8,309 bases of DNA from Thiomargarita sp. (GCA_023144675.1 JAGLFE010000316.1:1-8309); one strand, 5' to 3'; counted from the first letter of the stretch, positions 1-8,144 are shown. Translations and numbers: made by a program. The notes: generated by a model not told the origin, from the sequence alone.

Positions 1-65
1 TTACCTAATTATAGAATTCGAGGGTAGTGAGCAATTACTTTTTTATTAATAATTTTGCCAGTTTT

Positions 66-209
66 ATTAACTGAAGTTACGCAAATAAAATAGAAACCAA
101 GAAAATATAAGACTTTAGATTTTATATCTATCTGTATTGAATTTTCATAAGCCTTTATAATATTTGGTTTTCAATTTCAACTTTTCATATCTGCGTAACT
201 TCAGTTAAT
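66..209. mobile_element. MITE-like element with perfect terminal inverted repeats
   Basis: The 18 bases at 66-83 (ATTAACTGAAGTTACGCA) are the exact reverse complement of 192-209. The outermost TTAA is its own reverse complement and appears on both sides (67-70 and 205-208), so it may be a 4-bp target duplication flanking a 13-bp inverted repeat CTGAAGTTACGCA. A second, shorter inverted repeat lies inside (AAACCAA at 94-100 with TTGGTTT at 164-170), so a single strand could fold along much of its length. The interior is very AT-rich and has no usable reading frame, so the element would depend on a transposase encoded elsewhere. I cannot name the parent IS family. The inverted repeat is seen directly; calling it a transposable element is inference, and a structured intergenic repeat or bidirectional hairpin is possible. 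Confidence 0.6.
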
Positions 210-412
210 TATAACTAAACAGGTATAAAAGTTTGAGAACAGAATATTTTTATATTTCTAAACTTTTTAGAAACTACAATTTTCAAGGAAGAAGGGATTT
301 TATTTAAATTTCCAAAATGGGATGGAGTTTCAAGACAGAATCTTTTTTGAAAAAAATAAGATAATAATATTGCGCAATAAGTTAATTTTATAAATACAAG
401 TTTTTTTAATTT
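210..412. other. Non-coding leader of pepD with weak hairpins
   Basis: I see no credible gene here. A 7-bp perfect stem with a 5-base loop occurs at 255-273 (TTTCTAA/TTAGAAA). The same segment can instead pair with 227-239 as a longer AT-only hairpin with one bulge. A third imperfect hairpin, ATCTT against AAGAT around T and A tracts, spans 340-362. None has the GC-rich stem plus T run of a clear intrinsic terminator. The pepD promoter must lie in this stretch, but the sequence is so AT-rich that several TATAAT-like hexamers occur (for example TATAAA near 390) without a convincing -35 partner. A 70-codon minus-strand open frame covers 215-427, but it overlaps the pepD start and resembles no family I recognise. 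Confidence 0.5.
368..379. promoter_or_regulatory. Perfect 12-bp palindrome upstream of pepD
   Basis: TATTGCGCAATA at 368-379 is identical to its own reverse complement and ends 33 bases before the pepD start codon. Its GCGC core stands out in an otherwise A/T-only stretch. This size and position would suit a dimeric repressor or activator site controlling the pepD-ABC pair, but I do not recognise it as a known operator. The symmetry is seen; a regulatory role is only inference. Confidence 0.25.
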
Positions 413-1861
413 ATGACATTTGAACACAGAAAAATAACAGAAATTTTAAATCGATTTGAACAGTTAAGTCAAATTCCTCGCTGTTCTCGTAATGAAAAAG
501 CTATTAGAGATTGGTTAATTAAATGGACAGAAAAAAACCAATTTCAGCATAAAGTGGATGAAGCAGGAAATTTATTAATTAAAATCCCCGCTTCGATTGG
601 CTATGAAAATTCTCCAGTTGTCATATTACAAGGTCATCTTGACATGGTTTGTGAGAAAACACCTGATTCTAAGCATGATTTTACCAAAGACCCACTTAAA
701 TTAGTTTATGCTGGTGAATGGTTGACGGCGGATAAAACCAGCTTGGGAGCGGATAACGGTATTTCTATTGCGCTTACTATGGTATTAGTTTTAGACGATA
801 TGCTGGTTCATCCACCTTTAGAATTGCTATTTACCGTTGATGAAGAAAGCGGATTGATTGGAGCAGAACAACTGGAAGCCGATTTTTTTACTGGGCGTAT
901 TTTGATTAATATTGATTCCGAAGACGAAGGGAATTTTACTATTGGTTGTGCGGGTGGAATTGATACCCATTTTTCGATGCCACTTCGCTGGACAAACGAT
1001 ATTGAAGGGCAATTGGTTAAAATTAAAACTGGTGGCATGAGAGGTGGGCATTCAGGTATTAATATTAATACTGAGCGCGCCAATGCAATTAAAGTATTAG
1101 CACGTATTGTCCAAGTTTTAAAACAACAACTGCCGATTAAATTAGTTAATTTCAAAGGTGGAACAGCGCACAACGCTATTCCCCGTGATGCGGAAGCCTT
1201 ATTATTTATTCCAGCAGATAAATTTGAAACAACACAAACAATTGTACAACAAGTAGAAAAAATTATTCAAGCCGAATATAAAAATACCGAATCAAATTTG
1301 TTTATTAAAGCCAATTTAAGCGATGATAAGCCTAAACAAAGTATTAGCTCAGACAACACCCAAAAATTATTGGATAGTATTTTCATTTGTCCGCATGGCG
1401 TACTCGGTATGTCAATTGATATGAAAAATTTAGTTGAATCTTCTACTAATTTAGCCAAGGTTGAAATTAAAAATCAAACTTTCAATCTTATGACTAGTCA
1501 AAGAAGTTCGGTGGAATCAAAACTGGATAATTTAATTGAACAAATGGAAGCATTGGCACGTTTAATTGGAGCCGATATTTATACTAATAATCGTTACCCT
1601 GCTTGGCAACCCAATTTAAAATCACCCTTGCTAAATCAAGCAATTACAACTTATAAAAAATTATTCGATAAATCGCCAAAAATAGAAGCACTTCATGCTG
1701 GACTTGAATGTGGCACTATAGGTAATAAAGTACCCAGTATGGATATGTTATCTATTGGACCTAATATTAAATATCCTCATTCACCTGATGAAAAAATTAA
1801 TATCGCCAGCATTGCTAAAATATATGATTTATTGGCAGCTTTGCTTAAAGAATTAAAATAA
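413..1861 (+). CDS. pepD: Cytosolic non-specific dipeptidase (aminoacyl-histidine dipeptidase), M20C metallopeptidase
   Basis: This cytoplasmic di-zinc enzyme hydrolyses Xaa-His and many other dipeptides, freeing amino acids for reuse. The 482 residues match the length of E. coli PepD (485). All expected metal and catalytic residues are present at a constant offset of -5 from E. coli: His75 and Asp77 in QGHLDMV, Asp114 in LGADNG, the Glu144-Glu145 pair in TVDEESG, Asp168 in NIDSEDEG and His456 in KYPHSPDE. The catalytic domain is split by the lid/dimerisation insert, with GGMRGGHSG at 207-215 near its start. The ATG at 413 gives the family's usual N-terminus (helix, then SQIPRCSRNE). No Shine-Dalgarno sequence precedes it, only an A/T run, so translation may initiate poorly or on unstructured AT-rich mRNA. 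The ABC ATPase gene starts 13 bp after the stop and is probably co-transcribed. Function is secure by family; the operon is inferred. Confidence 0.95.
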   Translation: MTFEHRKITEILNRFEQLSQIPRCSRNEKAIRDWLIKWTEKNQFQHKVDEAGNLLIKIPASIGYENSPVVILQGHLDMVCEKTPDSKHDFTKDPLKLVYAGEWLTADKTSLGADNGISIALTMVLVLDDMLVHPPLELLFTVDEESGLIGAEQLEADFFTGRILINIDSEDEGNFTIGCAGGIDTHFSMPLRWTNDIEGQLVKIKTGGMRGGHSGININTERANAIKVLARIVQVLKQQLPIKLVNFKGGTAHNAIPRDAEALLFIPADKFETTQTIVQQVEKIIQAEYKNTESNLFIKANLSDDKPKQSISSDNTQKLLDSIFICPHGVLGMSIDMKNLVESSTNLAKVEIKNQTFNLMTSQRSSVESKLDNLIEQMEALARLIGADIYTNNRYPAWQPNLKSPLLNQAITTYKKLFDKSPKIEALHAGLECGTIGNKVPSMDMLSIGPNIKYPHSPDEKINIASIAKIYDLLAALLKELK

Positions 1862-1862
1862 T

Positions 1863-1868
1863 TAAGGA
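1863..1868 (+). promoter_or_regulatory. Ribosome-binding site of the ABC ATPase gene
   Basis: TAAGGA sits six bases before the ATG at 1875, in the short gap after the pepD stop. It is the clearest Shine-Dalgarno sequence on the plus strand here and fixes the start codon. Its closeness to the pepD stop suggests ribosomes could re-initiate directly from pepD. Confidence 0.7.
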
Positions 1869-1874
1869 CTTATT

Positions 1875-3110
1875 ATGTACGCAATTTCTTTGCAATCGGT
1901 TAGTAAAACTTACCGTTCTTATGCGCATGGTTGGGATCAATTATGGGAAATTTTAACTCACAAAGTACAAGTGCAATGTTTCCACGCTGTACAAGATTTA
2001 ACTTTGTATATTCCGCATGGACAAGTTGTCGGCGTTGTTGGGAAAAATGGTGCTGGTAAAAGCACATTGCTTAAAATAGTCGCTGGAACTTTATTGAGTG
2101 ATGAAGGTGGAATTTGTGAAATATCGGGACGAGTATCGGCTTTATTAGAACTTGGTTCTGGTTTTCATCCTGATATGACGGGCAGAGAAAATGTTTTTCT
2201 ATCTGGGGCGATGATGGGATTTTCTGTCGAGCAAATGAATCAGGTTTATGATGAAATTGTTGATTTTTCTGGCATTGCGGAATTTATGGAACGCCCGGTT
2301 AAAACTTATTCTTCAGGTATGTTTGTACGTTTAGCTTTTGCAGTAGCCACTTGTGTTAAACCTGATATTTTAATTATTGACGAAGCCCTTTCGGTAGGAG
2401 ATGGTGCATTTGCTCGTAAATCATTTGATCGTATTATTGAATTTCAAACTGCTAATAAAACCATATTATTTTGCTCTCATTCTTTATATCAAGTTGAAAA
2501 AATATGCAATCGAGTTATTTGGTTAGACAAAGGTAAAATACAAATGGATGGCGAACCAGCCGAAGTTTTAGCTTCTTATAGCGAGTTTCTAACTAAAAAT
2601 GATTCTAATTCATTATCGTCTAAATTAGAAACCATCCCCATTCAAAAAAAATCACAGATTCAAAAAAAACCACAAATATCAAATAAACAAGGACGAATTA
2701 CTCACACGGAAGTACATATTGGTAGTCAAGTAGGTGAACAATTAACCTTGCATAGCAAACAAAGTAATTTAATGATTGATGTTGATTTTATTTATGATCC
2801 CAGCCTGTTAGTTCCATCTGTGGCGGTTACTATTATGCGTAAAGACGGTTTATTGGTTGCTAGTGCTTCAACTCATAATGATAAGCAAATTATTTCCCAC
2901 CGTGCGGATGGAACTGGACAAGCTCGGATAATTTTCTATCAAGTTCCTTTATTAAAGGGCAATTATTCTGTTGATATTTATTTGTTATGTGAAAATGCGT
3001 TACATCTTTACGATCAAGCTTTGGCAGTTAGTTCATTAACTGTTTTACAGGAAGGAATTGAGCAAGGGGTGGTGCATTTACAGCACGAATGGTATGTTGA
3101 TAAAGGTTGA
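1875..3110 (+). CDS. Wzt-type ABC transporter ATP-binding protein (surface polysaccharide/O-antigen export)
   Basis: This is the ATPase subunit of an ABC-2 type exporter that moves lipid-linked polysaccharide across the inner membrane. The N-terminal domain (about 1-240) has Walker A GKNGAGKST (56-64), the ELGSGFHPDMTGREN segment (92-106) characteristic of the Wzt/RfbB/TagH group, the signature YSSGM (145-149), Walker B DILIIDE (164-170), the D-loop ALSVGD and the switch His202. A Lys/Gln-rich linker (about 243-272) with an IQKKSQ/IQKKPQ repeat leads to a beta-rich C-terminal domain (about 273-411). That domain looks like the Wzt C-terminal carbohydrate-binding fold, which in E. coli O9a recognises the capped glycan. 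The length of 411 is near that of known two-domain Wzt proteins (about 430). There are no membrane segments, so it needs a separate Wzm-like permease, and none is in the window. The pairing with pepD has no obvious functional logic. The family is clear; the exported glycan is unknown. Confidence 0.88.
   Translation: MYAISLQSVSKTYRSYAHGWDQLWEILTHKVQVQCFHAVQDLTLYIPHGQVVGVVGKNGAGKSTLLKIVAGTLLSDEGGICEISGRVSALLELGSGFHPDMTGRENVFLSGAMMGFSVEQMNQVYDEIVDFSGIAEFMERPVKTYSSGMFVRLAFAVATCVKPDILIIDEALSVGDGAFARKSFDRIIEFQTANKTILFCSHSLYQVEKICNRVIWLDKGKIQMDGEPAEVLASYSEFLTKNDSNSLSSKLETIPIQKKSQIQKKPQISNKQGRITHTEVHIGSQVGEQLTLHSKQSNLMIDVDFIYDPSLLVPSVAVTIMRKDGLLVASASTHNDKQIISHRADGTGQARIIFYQVPLLKGNYSVDIYLLCENALHLYDQALAVSSLTVLQEGIEQGVVHLQHEWYVDKG
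2640..2675 (+). repeat. Two tandem 18-bp units with A8 tracts in the linker of the ABC ATPase
   Basis: ATTCAAAAAAAATCACAG (2640-2657) is followed directly by ATTCAAAAAAAACCACAA (2658-2675), which differs at two positions. The units encode IQKKSQ and IQKKPQ at the junction between the ATPase and the C-terminal domain. Each A8 tract lies in the reading frame as A-AAA-AAA, a known slippery heptamer. A -1 shift meets TAA at 2684-2686, and a +1 shift ends at a TAG near 2731. Slippage would therefore yield a protein consisting of little more than the ATPase domain. Confidence 0.8.
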
Positions 3111-3134
3111 AAAATTAGAGAGGAAAAATTAATT

Positions 3135-3207
3135 TGGCTAGAGGTGGAGTTGAACCACCGACACGAGGATTTTCAGTCCACTGCTCTACCACCTGAGCTA
3201 TCCAGCC
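3135..3207 (-). tRNA. tRNA-Phe (anticodon GAA)
   Basis: The 73-base cloverleaf reads on the minus strand. The acceptor stem GGCTGGA pairs with TCTAGCC (one G-U). The D-stem is GCTC/GAGC with an AGGTGGTA loop. The anticodon loop is CTGAAAA, with GAA complementary to 3172-3174. The variable loop is GTGTC, the T-stem is a perfect GGTGG/CCACC with loop TTCAACT, and the discriminator is A73. Two things are unusual. The anticodon stem GTGGA/TCCTC has a U28-U42 mismatch where E. coli tRNA-Phe has G-C. The 3' CCA is not encoded (the gene is followed by AATT), so CCA must be added enzymatically. The strong promoter and otherwise intact folding argue that it is expressed. It converges on the ABC ATPase gene with only 24 bp between them. 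Confidence 0.93.
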
Positions 3208-3224
3208 TTTTTACTGATTTAGAA

Positions 3225-3253
3225 ATAATATCTTAGATTTGATTAAATGTCAA
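3225..3253 (-). promoter_or_regulatory. Sigma70-type promoter of tRNA-Phe
   Basis: Reading the minus strand, TTGACA (3253-3248, a perfect -35) is followed by exactly 17 bases and then TATTAT (3230-3225, five of six matches to the -10). Transcription would start near 3218, about 10 bases before the tRNA 5' end, which suits a stable-RNA gene with a short leader removed by RNase P. It lies in the gap after moxR, so the tRNA need not rely on read-through from metH-moxR. Confidence 0.75.
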
Positions 3254-3330
3254 GAATTTTTTCTAAGTTATTTATAATTTTAAGTTATCCATTTGATTTT
3301 ACTAAACTTTTAATTTCAATAAAAATCAGT

Positions 3331-4374
3331 TTAATCATAAAGCATAATATGTCCAATTTTTTGCGCCCAATTTGCAAAAGCAGGAATCGTAAATAATTTT
3401 TGTCCAACAACTCTTTGTAAATCAGACACCAACATTACGCCCATTTCTTGAGTTTGTAAACTGCTGGCAAAATTAAGTAAATTGCCATAAATTTCATCTA
3501 TATTTGCTGCATTTTTAGCACGAATTGCCTTGCCAATTAAAGCGGATACAATCGCATATTGCAAATCAATTTCATCTGGAATTGCTACAATTTCTCCTCT
3601 TAAAATTGCTGCCAAATCAGGAATATTATCCAAATGAGCGATAAAAGCGTGTAATTCAATTCCAGCGGCTGAACCAACACATGCTTGTAAACTACCCAAT
3701 AATAATTCGGGATAATTAGAAAATTTTTGCAAGGCTCGATGGGCAAATTCCCAAGAACGTGGCGATGGAAAAGCGGTTGGATTATAGGCTGGGTCAAAAT
3801 CAAATAACAATTCAGGGCGAAACCTTAAAAAAGCAATGATTTTATCATCAATATTATTTTTATATGCCCAAGCAACCCAATCGTCTAAATGCACTTCAAA
3901 TTCAAAATGGGAAAAGCGGTTTGCTAGTGGACTGGGCATGGTATAAGTAACTCCCCGATCACCTTGCCGATTGCCGGCTGCAATAATCGCCCAACCTTTA
4001 GGAACTTGGTATTCACCTAAACGACGATCAAGTATTAATTGATAAGCGGCTGCTGATACGCTCGGAGGGGCGGAGGTAATTTCATCTAAAAATAAAATAC
4101 CGTTATCCCCATGGCGTTTTGCATTAGGCAGCATGGATGGTATTGCCCATTCTACTTGTTCTCCCGAACGAAAAGGAATACCCCGCAAATCACTGGGTTC
4201 CATTTGTGATAAACGAACATCAATCACAGGTGCATTATGTTTAGCCGCTATTTGGGCAACTAGTTGTGATTTACCAACTCCTGGTGGTCCCCATAACATA
4301 ACTGGAGTATGATGTCCTTCATAAGTGCTTAAAAATTCACGTTCTAAAATAATACCAATTTGAGCAGGGCGCAT
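3331..4374 (-). CDS. MoxR-family AAA+ ATPase
   Basis: This is a cytoplasmic AAA+ ATPase of the MoxR group, whose members act as chaperone-like remodelling machines, usually with a VWA-domain partner. Visible motifs are Walker A GPPGVGKS (29-36), DLRGIP (62-67, typical of MoxR), Walker B ILFLDE (93-98), sensor 1 AAGNRQ (132-137), the arginine-finger region SPLANRF (148-154, Arg153) and sensor 2 SPRSWEF (204-210, Arg206). The helical remainder (about 210-347) is the C-terminal lid plus an extension. The length of 347 is normal. It lies 59 bp downstream of metH on the same strand. No Shine-Dalgarno sequence precedes the ATG, but a TATAAT hexamer lies only five bases upstream. The expected VWA gene is not downstream: the next feature is tRNA-Phe. 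I cannot assign the MoxR subfamily or the substrate. Confidence 0.88.
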   Translation of the reverse strand: MRPAQIGIILEREFLSTYEGHHTPVMLWGPPGVGKSQLVAQIAAKHNAPVIDVRLSQMEPSDLRGIPFRSGEQVEWAIPSMLPNAKRHGDNGILFLDEITSAPPSVSAAAYQLILDRRLGEYQVPKGWAIIAAGNRQGDRGVTYTMPSPLANRFSHFEFEVHLDDWVAWAYKNNIDDKIIAFLRFRPELLFDFDPAYNPTAFPSPRSWEFAHRALQKFSNYPELLLGSLQACVGSAAGIELHAFIAHLDNIPDLAAILRGEIVAIPDEIDLQYAIVSALIGKAIRAKNAANIDEIYGNLLNFASSLQTQEMGVMLVSDLQRVVGQKLFTIPAFANWAQKIGHIMLYD

Positions 4375-4379
4375 GATAA

Positions 4380-4385
4380 ATTATA
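4380..4385 (-). promoter_or_regulatory. Possible -10 element giving a leaderless moxR mRNA
   Basis: On the minus strand TATAAT lies five bases before the moxR ATG, so a transcript from it would begin at or next to the start codon. The -35 region at 17-bp spacing is poor (TAAACT, three of six). The match is perfect, but the surrounding sequence is almost all A and T, so chance is a serious alternative. Confidence 0.25.
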
Positions 4386-4433
4386 TCTATATTAATGTAT
4401 TTAGTTTAATGTTAGTTTAGAACTATTTTTTAT

Positions 4434-7400
4434 TTATCCTAAAATAGGTGCTAAGATTTTTTTCGCTTCAGAGATGGAAATTCCTTTCCGTTGCGCATAA
4501 TCTACTAATTGGTCTTGGAGAATTTTTCCAGTGCCAAAATATTGCGCTTGCGGATGGGAAAAATACCAACCAGATACGGAAGATGCTGGCAACATAGCAA
4601 AACTTTCGGTTAAAGTAATTTCCGCCTGTTTATCTGGCTGAATTAAATCCCACAAAGTTGCTTTTTCACTATGTTCAGGACAAGCTGGATAACCTGGTGC
4701 AGGACGAATTCCTTGATAAGCCTCTTGAATCAATTCTTTATTAGTCAAATTCTCAGTAGGAACATAAGCCCAAAATACTTTACGCACTTGCTGATGCATA
4801 TATTCAGCATAAGCTTCGGCAAGTCGATCGGCTAGGGATTTTAACAAAATACTATTATAATCATCATTTTCCTGTTCAAAACGGGCAACTTGTTGTTCTA
4901 AACCAATACCAGTCGTTACCGCAAATGCACCAATATAATCACTAATTCCCACTTCCTTTGGAGCAATAAAATCAGCTAAACACAAATTAGGCTTATCTTT
5001 TTTCAAAATTTGCTGACGAATATGATGTAAAACCGCCTTTTTTTCCAAACGTTGCTCATTAGTATAAAGTTCAATATCATCAGCCACACTATTAGCTGGG
5101 AAAAACCCAATAACTGCCTTAGCTTGCAACCATTTTTCTGCAATCAATTGATCCAACATATTTTGGGCATCATTGAATAAATTGCGGGCTTCTTTCCCAA
5201 CAATTTTATGCTCAAGAATTTGTGGATAGCGTCCCGATAATTGCCAAGTTCTAAAAAACGGAGTCCAATCAATATAATGACGTAAAGTTGCTAATGACGT
5301 ATCATCAAATACTTTAGTTCCCAAAAAAGTTGGCTTTGGAGTTTGATAATTTTCCCAATCAATGGCACATTTATTTTGCCTTGCTTCCACTAAACTGACT
5401 TTTTTACCCTGATTTTGCTTATTTTTCCTAGTTTCACGAATTTCCTCATATTCGACTTGCAATTGCTGAGTATATTTTGCCTTCAAACTAGCCGACATTA
5501 AATTCTGAGCAACTCCAACTGCACGAGAAGCATCAGTAACATAAATAACAGGATGGGAATAATTAGGTGCAATTTTGACTGCCGTATGCACCTTAGAGGT
5601 TGTTGCCCCACCGATTAACAATGGAATCTCAAAATTTTGTCGTTGCATTTCCTTAGCAACATGCACCATTTCGTCCAAAGATGGAGTAATTAATCCCGAT
5701 AAACCAATCATATCGCAATTTCGTTCACGCGCTGTATTTAAAATAGTTTCTGCTGCCACCATTACGCCCAAATCGATGATTTCAAAATTATTGCATTGCA
5801 AAACTACACCGACAATATTTTTCCCAATATCATGCACATCGCCTTTTACCGTTGCTAATAGAATTTTACCTTGCGTTTGAAAACCAGTCCCTTCACCTTT
5901 TTCCTCTTCAATATAGGGCATTAAATGTGCAACCGCTTTTTTCATAACTCGTGCTGATTTTACCACTTGTGGCAAAAACATTTTACCTTCACCAAATAAA
6001 TCCCCAACCACATTCATGGCATCCATCAATGCACCTTCAATCACGTGCAAAGGACGTTTTGCTTGCAACCTTGCTTCCTCAGTATCTGTTTCTATATAAT
6101 CGGTAATTCCCTTAACTAAAGCATATTCTAAACGCTTTCTCACTGGTTGATTCCGCCAAGTCAAATCTTTTTTATTTTCTTGAACTTGCCCACTATCTTT
6201 ATATTTATTGGCAATATCTAGTAGCTTATCAGTGGCTTCTGGATGCCGATTTAACACAATATCTTCAACACCTTGCCGCAATTCTTCAGGTAAATTTTCA
6301 TAAATAGCCAATTGACCAGCATTAACAATTCCCATATCCATACCAGCCTTAATGGCATGATAGAGAAAAACTGAATGAATCGCTTCCCGCACTGAATTAT
6401 TGCCTCGAAAAGAAAAGGAAACATTGGAAACGCCTCCAGAAATCAGACAATGTGGTAATTTCTGTTTAATAACACGGGTCGCTTCGATAAAATCAACCGC
6501 ATAATTATTATGTTCTTCAATTCCAGTGGCAACGGCAAAAATATTGGGATCAAAAATAATATCTTCAGGTGGGAAATTTAGTTTTTCAGTTAAAATTTGA
6601 TAACAACGCTGACAAATAGTAATTTTTCGTTCTTTAGTATCTGCTTGACCTTGTTCATCAAATGCCATCACAATGACGGCAGCTCCATAATACCGAACTA
6701 ATTTGGCTTGTTTAATAAAATTTGCTTCACCTTCCTTCAAGCTAATTGAGTTAACAATACCCTTACCTTGAATACACTTCAAACCCGCTTCTAAAATTTC
6801 CCATTTAGAGGAATCAATCATAATTGGGACTTTAGCAATATCTGGCTCGGAAGCAATCAAGTTCAAAAACTGTGTCATAACCGCCTTGGAATCCAAAAGC
6901 CCTTCGTCCATGTTAATATCAATAATTTGCGCCCCATTTTCAACTTGTTGACGTGCCACATCTAGGGCTGCTTCATATTGTTCTTCCTTAATTAAGCGTT
7001 TAAACTTAGCTGAACCAGTTACATTGGCACGCTCGCCAACATTAACAAATAAGGAATCGGACGTAATGGTACAAGGTTCAAATCCAGCAAGACGACAGGC
7101 TTTAGGAATCGTAGGTAATGGTCTTGGTGAAGAAGTCTCAACGGTTTCTGCAATCGCCTGAATAAAACTGGGATTGGTACCACAACAACCACCCACAATG
7201 TTAAGAAATCCACTTTGCGCCCATTCACCAATCTCTTGAGCCATTTCCTGTGGTGTTTCATCGTATTCCCCAAATTCATTAGGCAAACCCGCATTGGGAT
7301 GGGCGGAAATATAGGTATTGGCAATTTTAGAGAGTTCTTCAATATATTGGCGCAATTGCTTGGCTCCCAAAGCACAATTTAAACCAATACTAATGGGGTT

Positions 7401-8120
7401 GGCATGGGAAACTGAATTCCAAAAAGCCTCTACTGTTTGTCCCGATAAAGTTCGCCCAGAACTATCAGTAATGGTTCCCGAAATCATAATTGGCATGGAA
7501 ATGGCGTGATCGTCAAAGTATTTATGCGCTGCAAAAATAGCCGTTTTAGCATTCAAAGTATCGAAAACGGTTTCAATTAAAAGTATATCCGCTCCACCTT
7601 CCACTAAACCGTGAATAGCCTCGTAATAAGCCTCCATTAACTCATCAAAATGAATATTGCGGAATCCAGGATTGTTGACATCTGGAGAAATGGAGCAGGT
7701 GCGATTGGTTGGTCCTAATATTCCAGATACAAAACGGGGCTTTTCAGGGTTTTTTGCTGTTATTTCATCAACGGCTTGGCGAGCTAATTTTGCTGATTCA
7801 AAGTTGAGTTCATAAACCAAGTCTTCCATTTGGTAATCAGCCATTGCCACTCGAGTAGCACTGAAGGTATTGGTTTCAATAATGTCAGCACCCGCTTCGA
7901 GGTATTGAGTATGAATTTCCCGAATAATTTGTGGTTGCGTCAAGGTTAATAGGTCATTATTGCCTTTGACATCGCACTGCCAATCTTTAAAGCGTTCGCC
8001 CCGATAATCGGCTTCTTGTAATTTATGGCGTTGTATCATGGTTCCCATTGCGCCATCAAGGATGAGGATTTTTTGGTTTAATAAGGATTTGAGGGTTGTG
8101 AATATTTCGAGGTAAGACAT
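4434..8120 (-). CDS. metH: Cobalamin-dependent methionine synthase
   Basis: This cytoplasmic enzyme transfers the methyl group of 5-methyltetrahydrofolate to homocysteine through methylcobalamin, the last step of methionine synthesis. At 1228 residues it is complete (E. coli MetH has 1227), with all four modules. The homocysteine domain (about 1-330) has zinc ligands Cys249 (GLNCALG), Cys312 and Cys313 (GGCCGT). The folate/pterin domain spans about 355-620 ([11 protein letters not shown], 360-370). The cobalamin cap and Rossmann domains (about 650-890) carry [10 protein letters not shown] with cobalt-ligand His763, supporting Asp761 and Ser814. The reactivation domain (about 920-1228) holds Asp951 (DWTPFF), Glu1102 and the AdoMet-binding [12 protein letters not shown] (1139-1150). 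The start is supported by AGGA seven bases upstream. A reductive reactivation partner is implied but is not here. The leader contains a hairpin element; no cobalamin riboswitch is visible. Confidence 0.97.
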   Translation of the reverse strand: MSYLEIFTTLKSLLNQKILILDGAMGTMIQRHKLQEADYRGERFKDWQCDVKGNNDLLTLTQPQIIREIHTQYLEAGADIIETNTFSATRVAMADYQMEDLVYELNFESAKLARQAVDEITAKNPEKPRFVSGILGPTNRTCSISPDVNNPGFRNIHFDELMEAYYEAIHGLVEGGADILLIETVFDTLNAKTAIFAAHKYFDDHAISMPIMISGTITDSSGRTLSGQTVEAFWNSVSHANPISIGLNCALGAKQLRQYIEELSKIANTYISAHPNAGLPNEFGEYDETPQEMAQEIGEWAQSGFLNIVGGCCGTNPSFIQAIAETVETSSPRPLPTIPKACRLAGFEPCTITSDSLFVNVGERANVTGSAKFKRLIKEEQYEAALDVARQQVENGAQIIDINMDEGLLDSKAVMTQFLNLIASEPDIAKVPIMIDSSKWEILEAGLKCIQGKGIVNSISLKEGEANFIKQAKLVRYYGAAVIVMAFDEQGQADTKERKITICQRCYQILTEKLNFPPEDIIFDPNIFAVATGIEEHNNYAVDFIEATRVIKQKLPHCLISGGVSNVSFSFRGNNSVREAIHSVFLYHAIKAGMDMGIVNAGQLAIYENLPEELRQGVEDIVLNRHPEATDKLLDIANKYKDSGQVQENKKDLTWRNQPVRKRLEYALVKGITDYIETDTEEARLQAKRPLHVIEGALMDAMNVVGDLFGEGKMFLPQVVKSARVMKKAVAHLMPYIEEEKGEGTGFQTQGKILLATVKGDVHDIGKNIVGVVLQCNNFEIIDLGVMVAAETILNTARERNCDMIGLSGLITPSLDEMVHVAKEMQRQNFEIPLLIGGATTSKVHTAVKIAPNYSHPVIYVTDASRAVGVAQNLMSASLKAKYTQQLQVEYEEIRETRKNKQNQGKKVSLVEARQNKCAIDWENYQTPKPTFLGTKVFDDTSLATLRHYIDWTPFFRTWQLSGRYPQILEHKIVGKEARNLFNDAQNMLDQLIAEKWLQAKAVIGFFPANSVADDIELYTNEQRLEKKAVLHHIRQQILKKDKPNLCLADFIAPKEVGISDYIGAFAVTTGIGLEQQVARFEQENDDYNSILLKSLADRLAEAYAEYMHQQVRKVFWAYVPTENLTNKELIQEAYQGIRPAPGYPACPEHSEKATLWDLIQPDKQAEITLTESFAMLPASSVSGWYFSHPQAQYFGTGKILQDQLVDYAQRKGISISEAKKILAPILG

Positions 8121-8127
8121 GGATGTT

Positions 8128-8131
8128 TCCT
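8128..8131 (-). promoter_or_regulatory. Ribosome-binding site of metH
   Basis: On the minus strand AGGA (within ACAGGAAAC) lies seven bases before the metH ATG at 8120, a standard spacing that fixes the start. It is about 18 bases from the base of the leader hairpin described at 8145-8254, close enough that structure there could influence ribosome access. Confidence 0.7.
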
Positions 8132-8144
8132 GTTTTGTTTAAGT

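Noticed and set aside
1..60. Tail of an upstream gene
   Set aside because: Plus-strand frames stop within about 50 bases, and the minus-strand frame ending in TAA at 1-3 has another stop 42 bases upstream. No recognisable C-terminus is present.
66..209. CRISPR or other regularly spaced array
   Set aside because: There are only two inverted copies, not direct repeats with spacers, and no cas genes are nearby.
215..427. 70-codon minus-strand open frame before pepD
   Set aside because: It starts inside pepD, has no ribosome-binding site and has an AT-driven Lys/Phe/Ile composition.
808..1173. 121-codon frame antisense to pepD
   Set aside because: It lies wholly opposite strongly conserved pepD catalytic motifs and has no supporting signals.
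5575..5880. 101-codon open frame on the plus strand
   Set aside because: It lies opposite the metH cobalamin domain, has no ribosome-binding site and resembles no family; it is an antisense shadow.
7019..7375. 118-codon minus-strand frame overlapping metH
   Set aside because: It is an alternative frame of the intact metH homocysteine domain with low-complexity Pro/Leu composition and no independent start signals.
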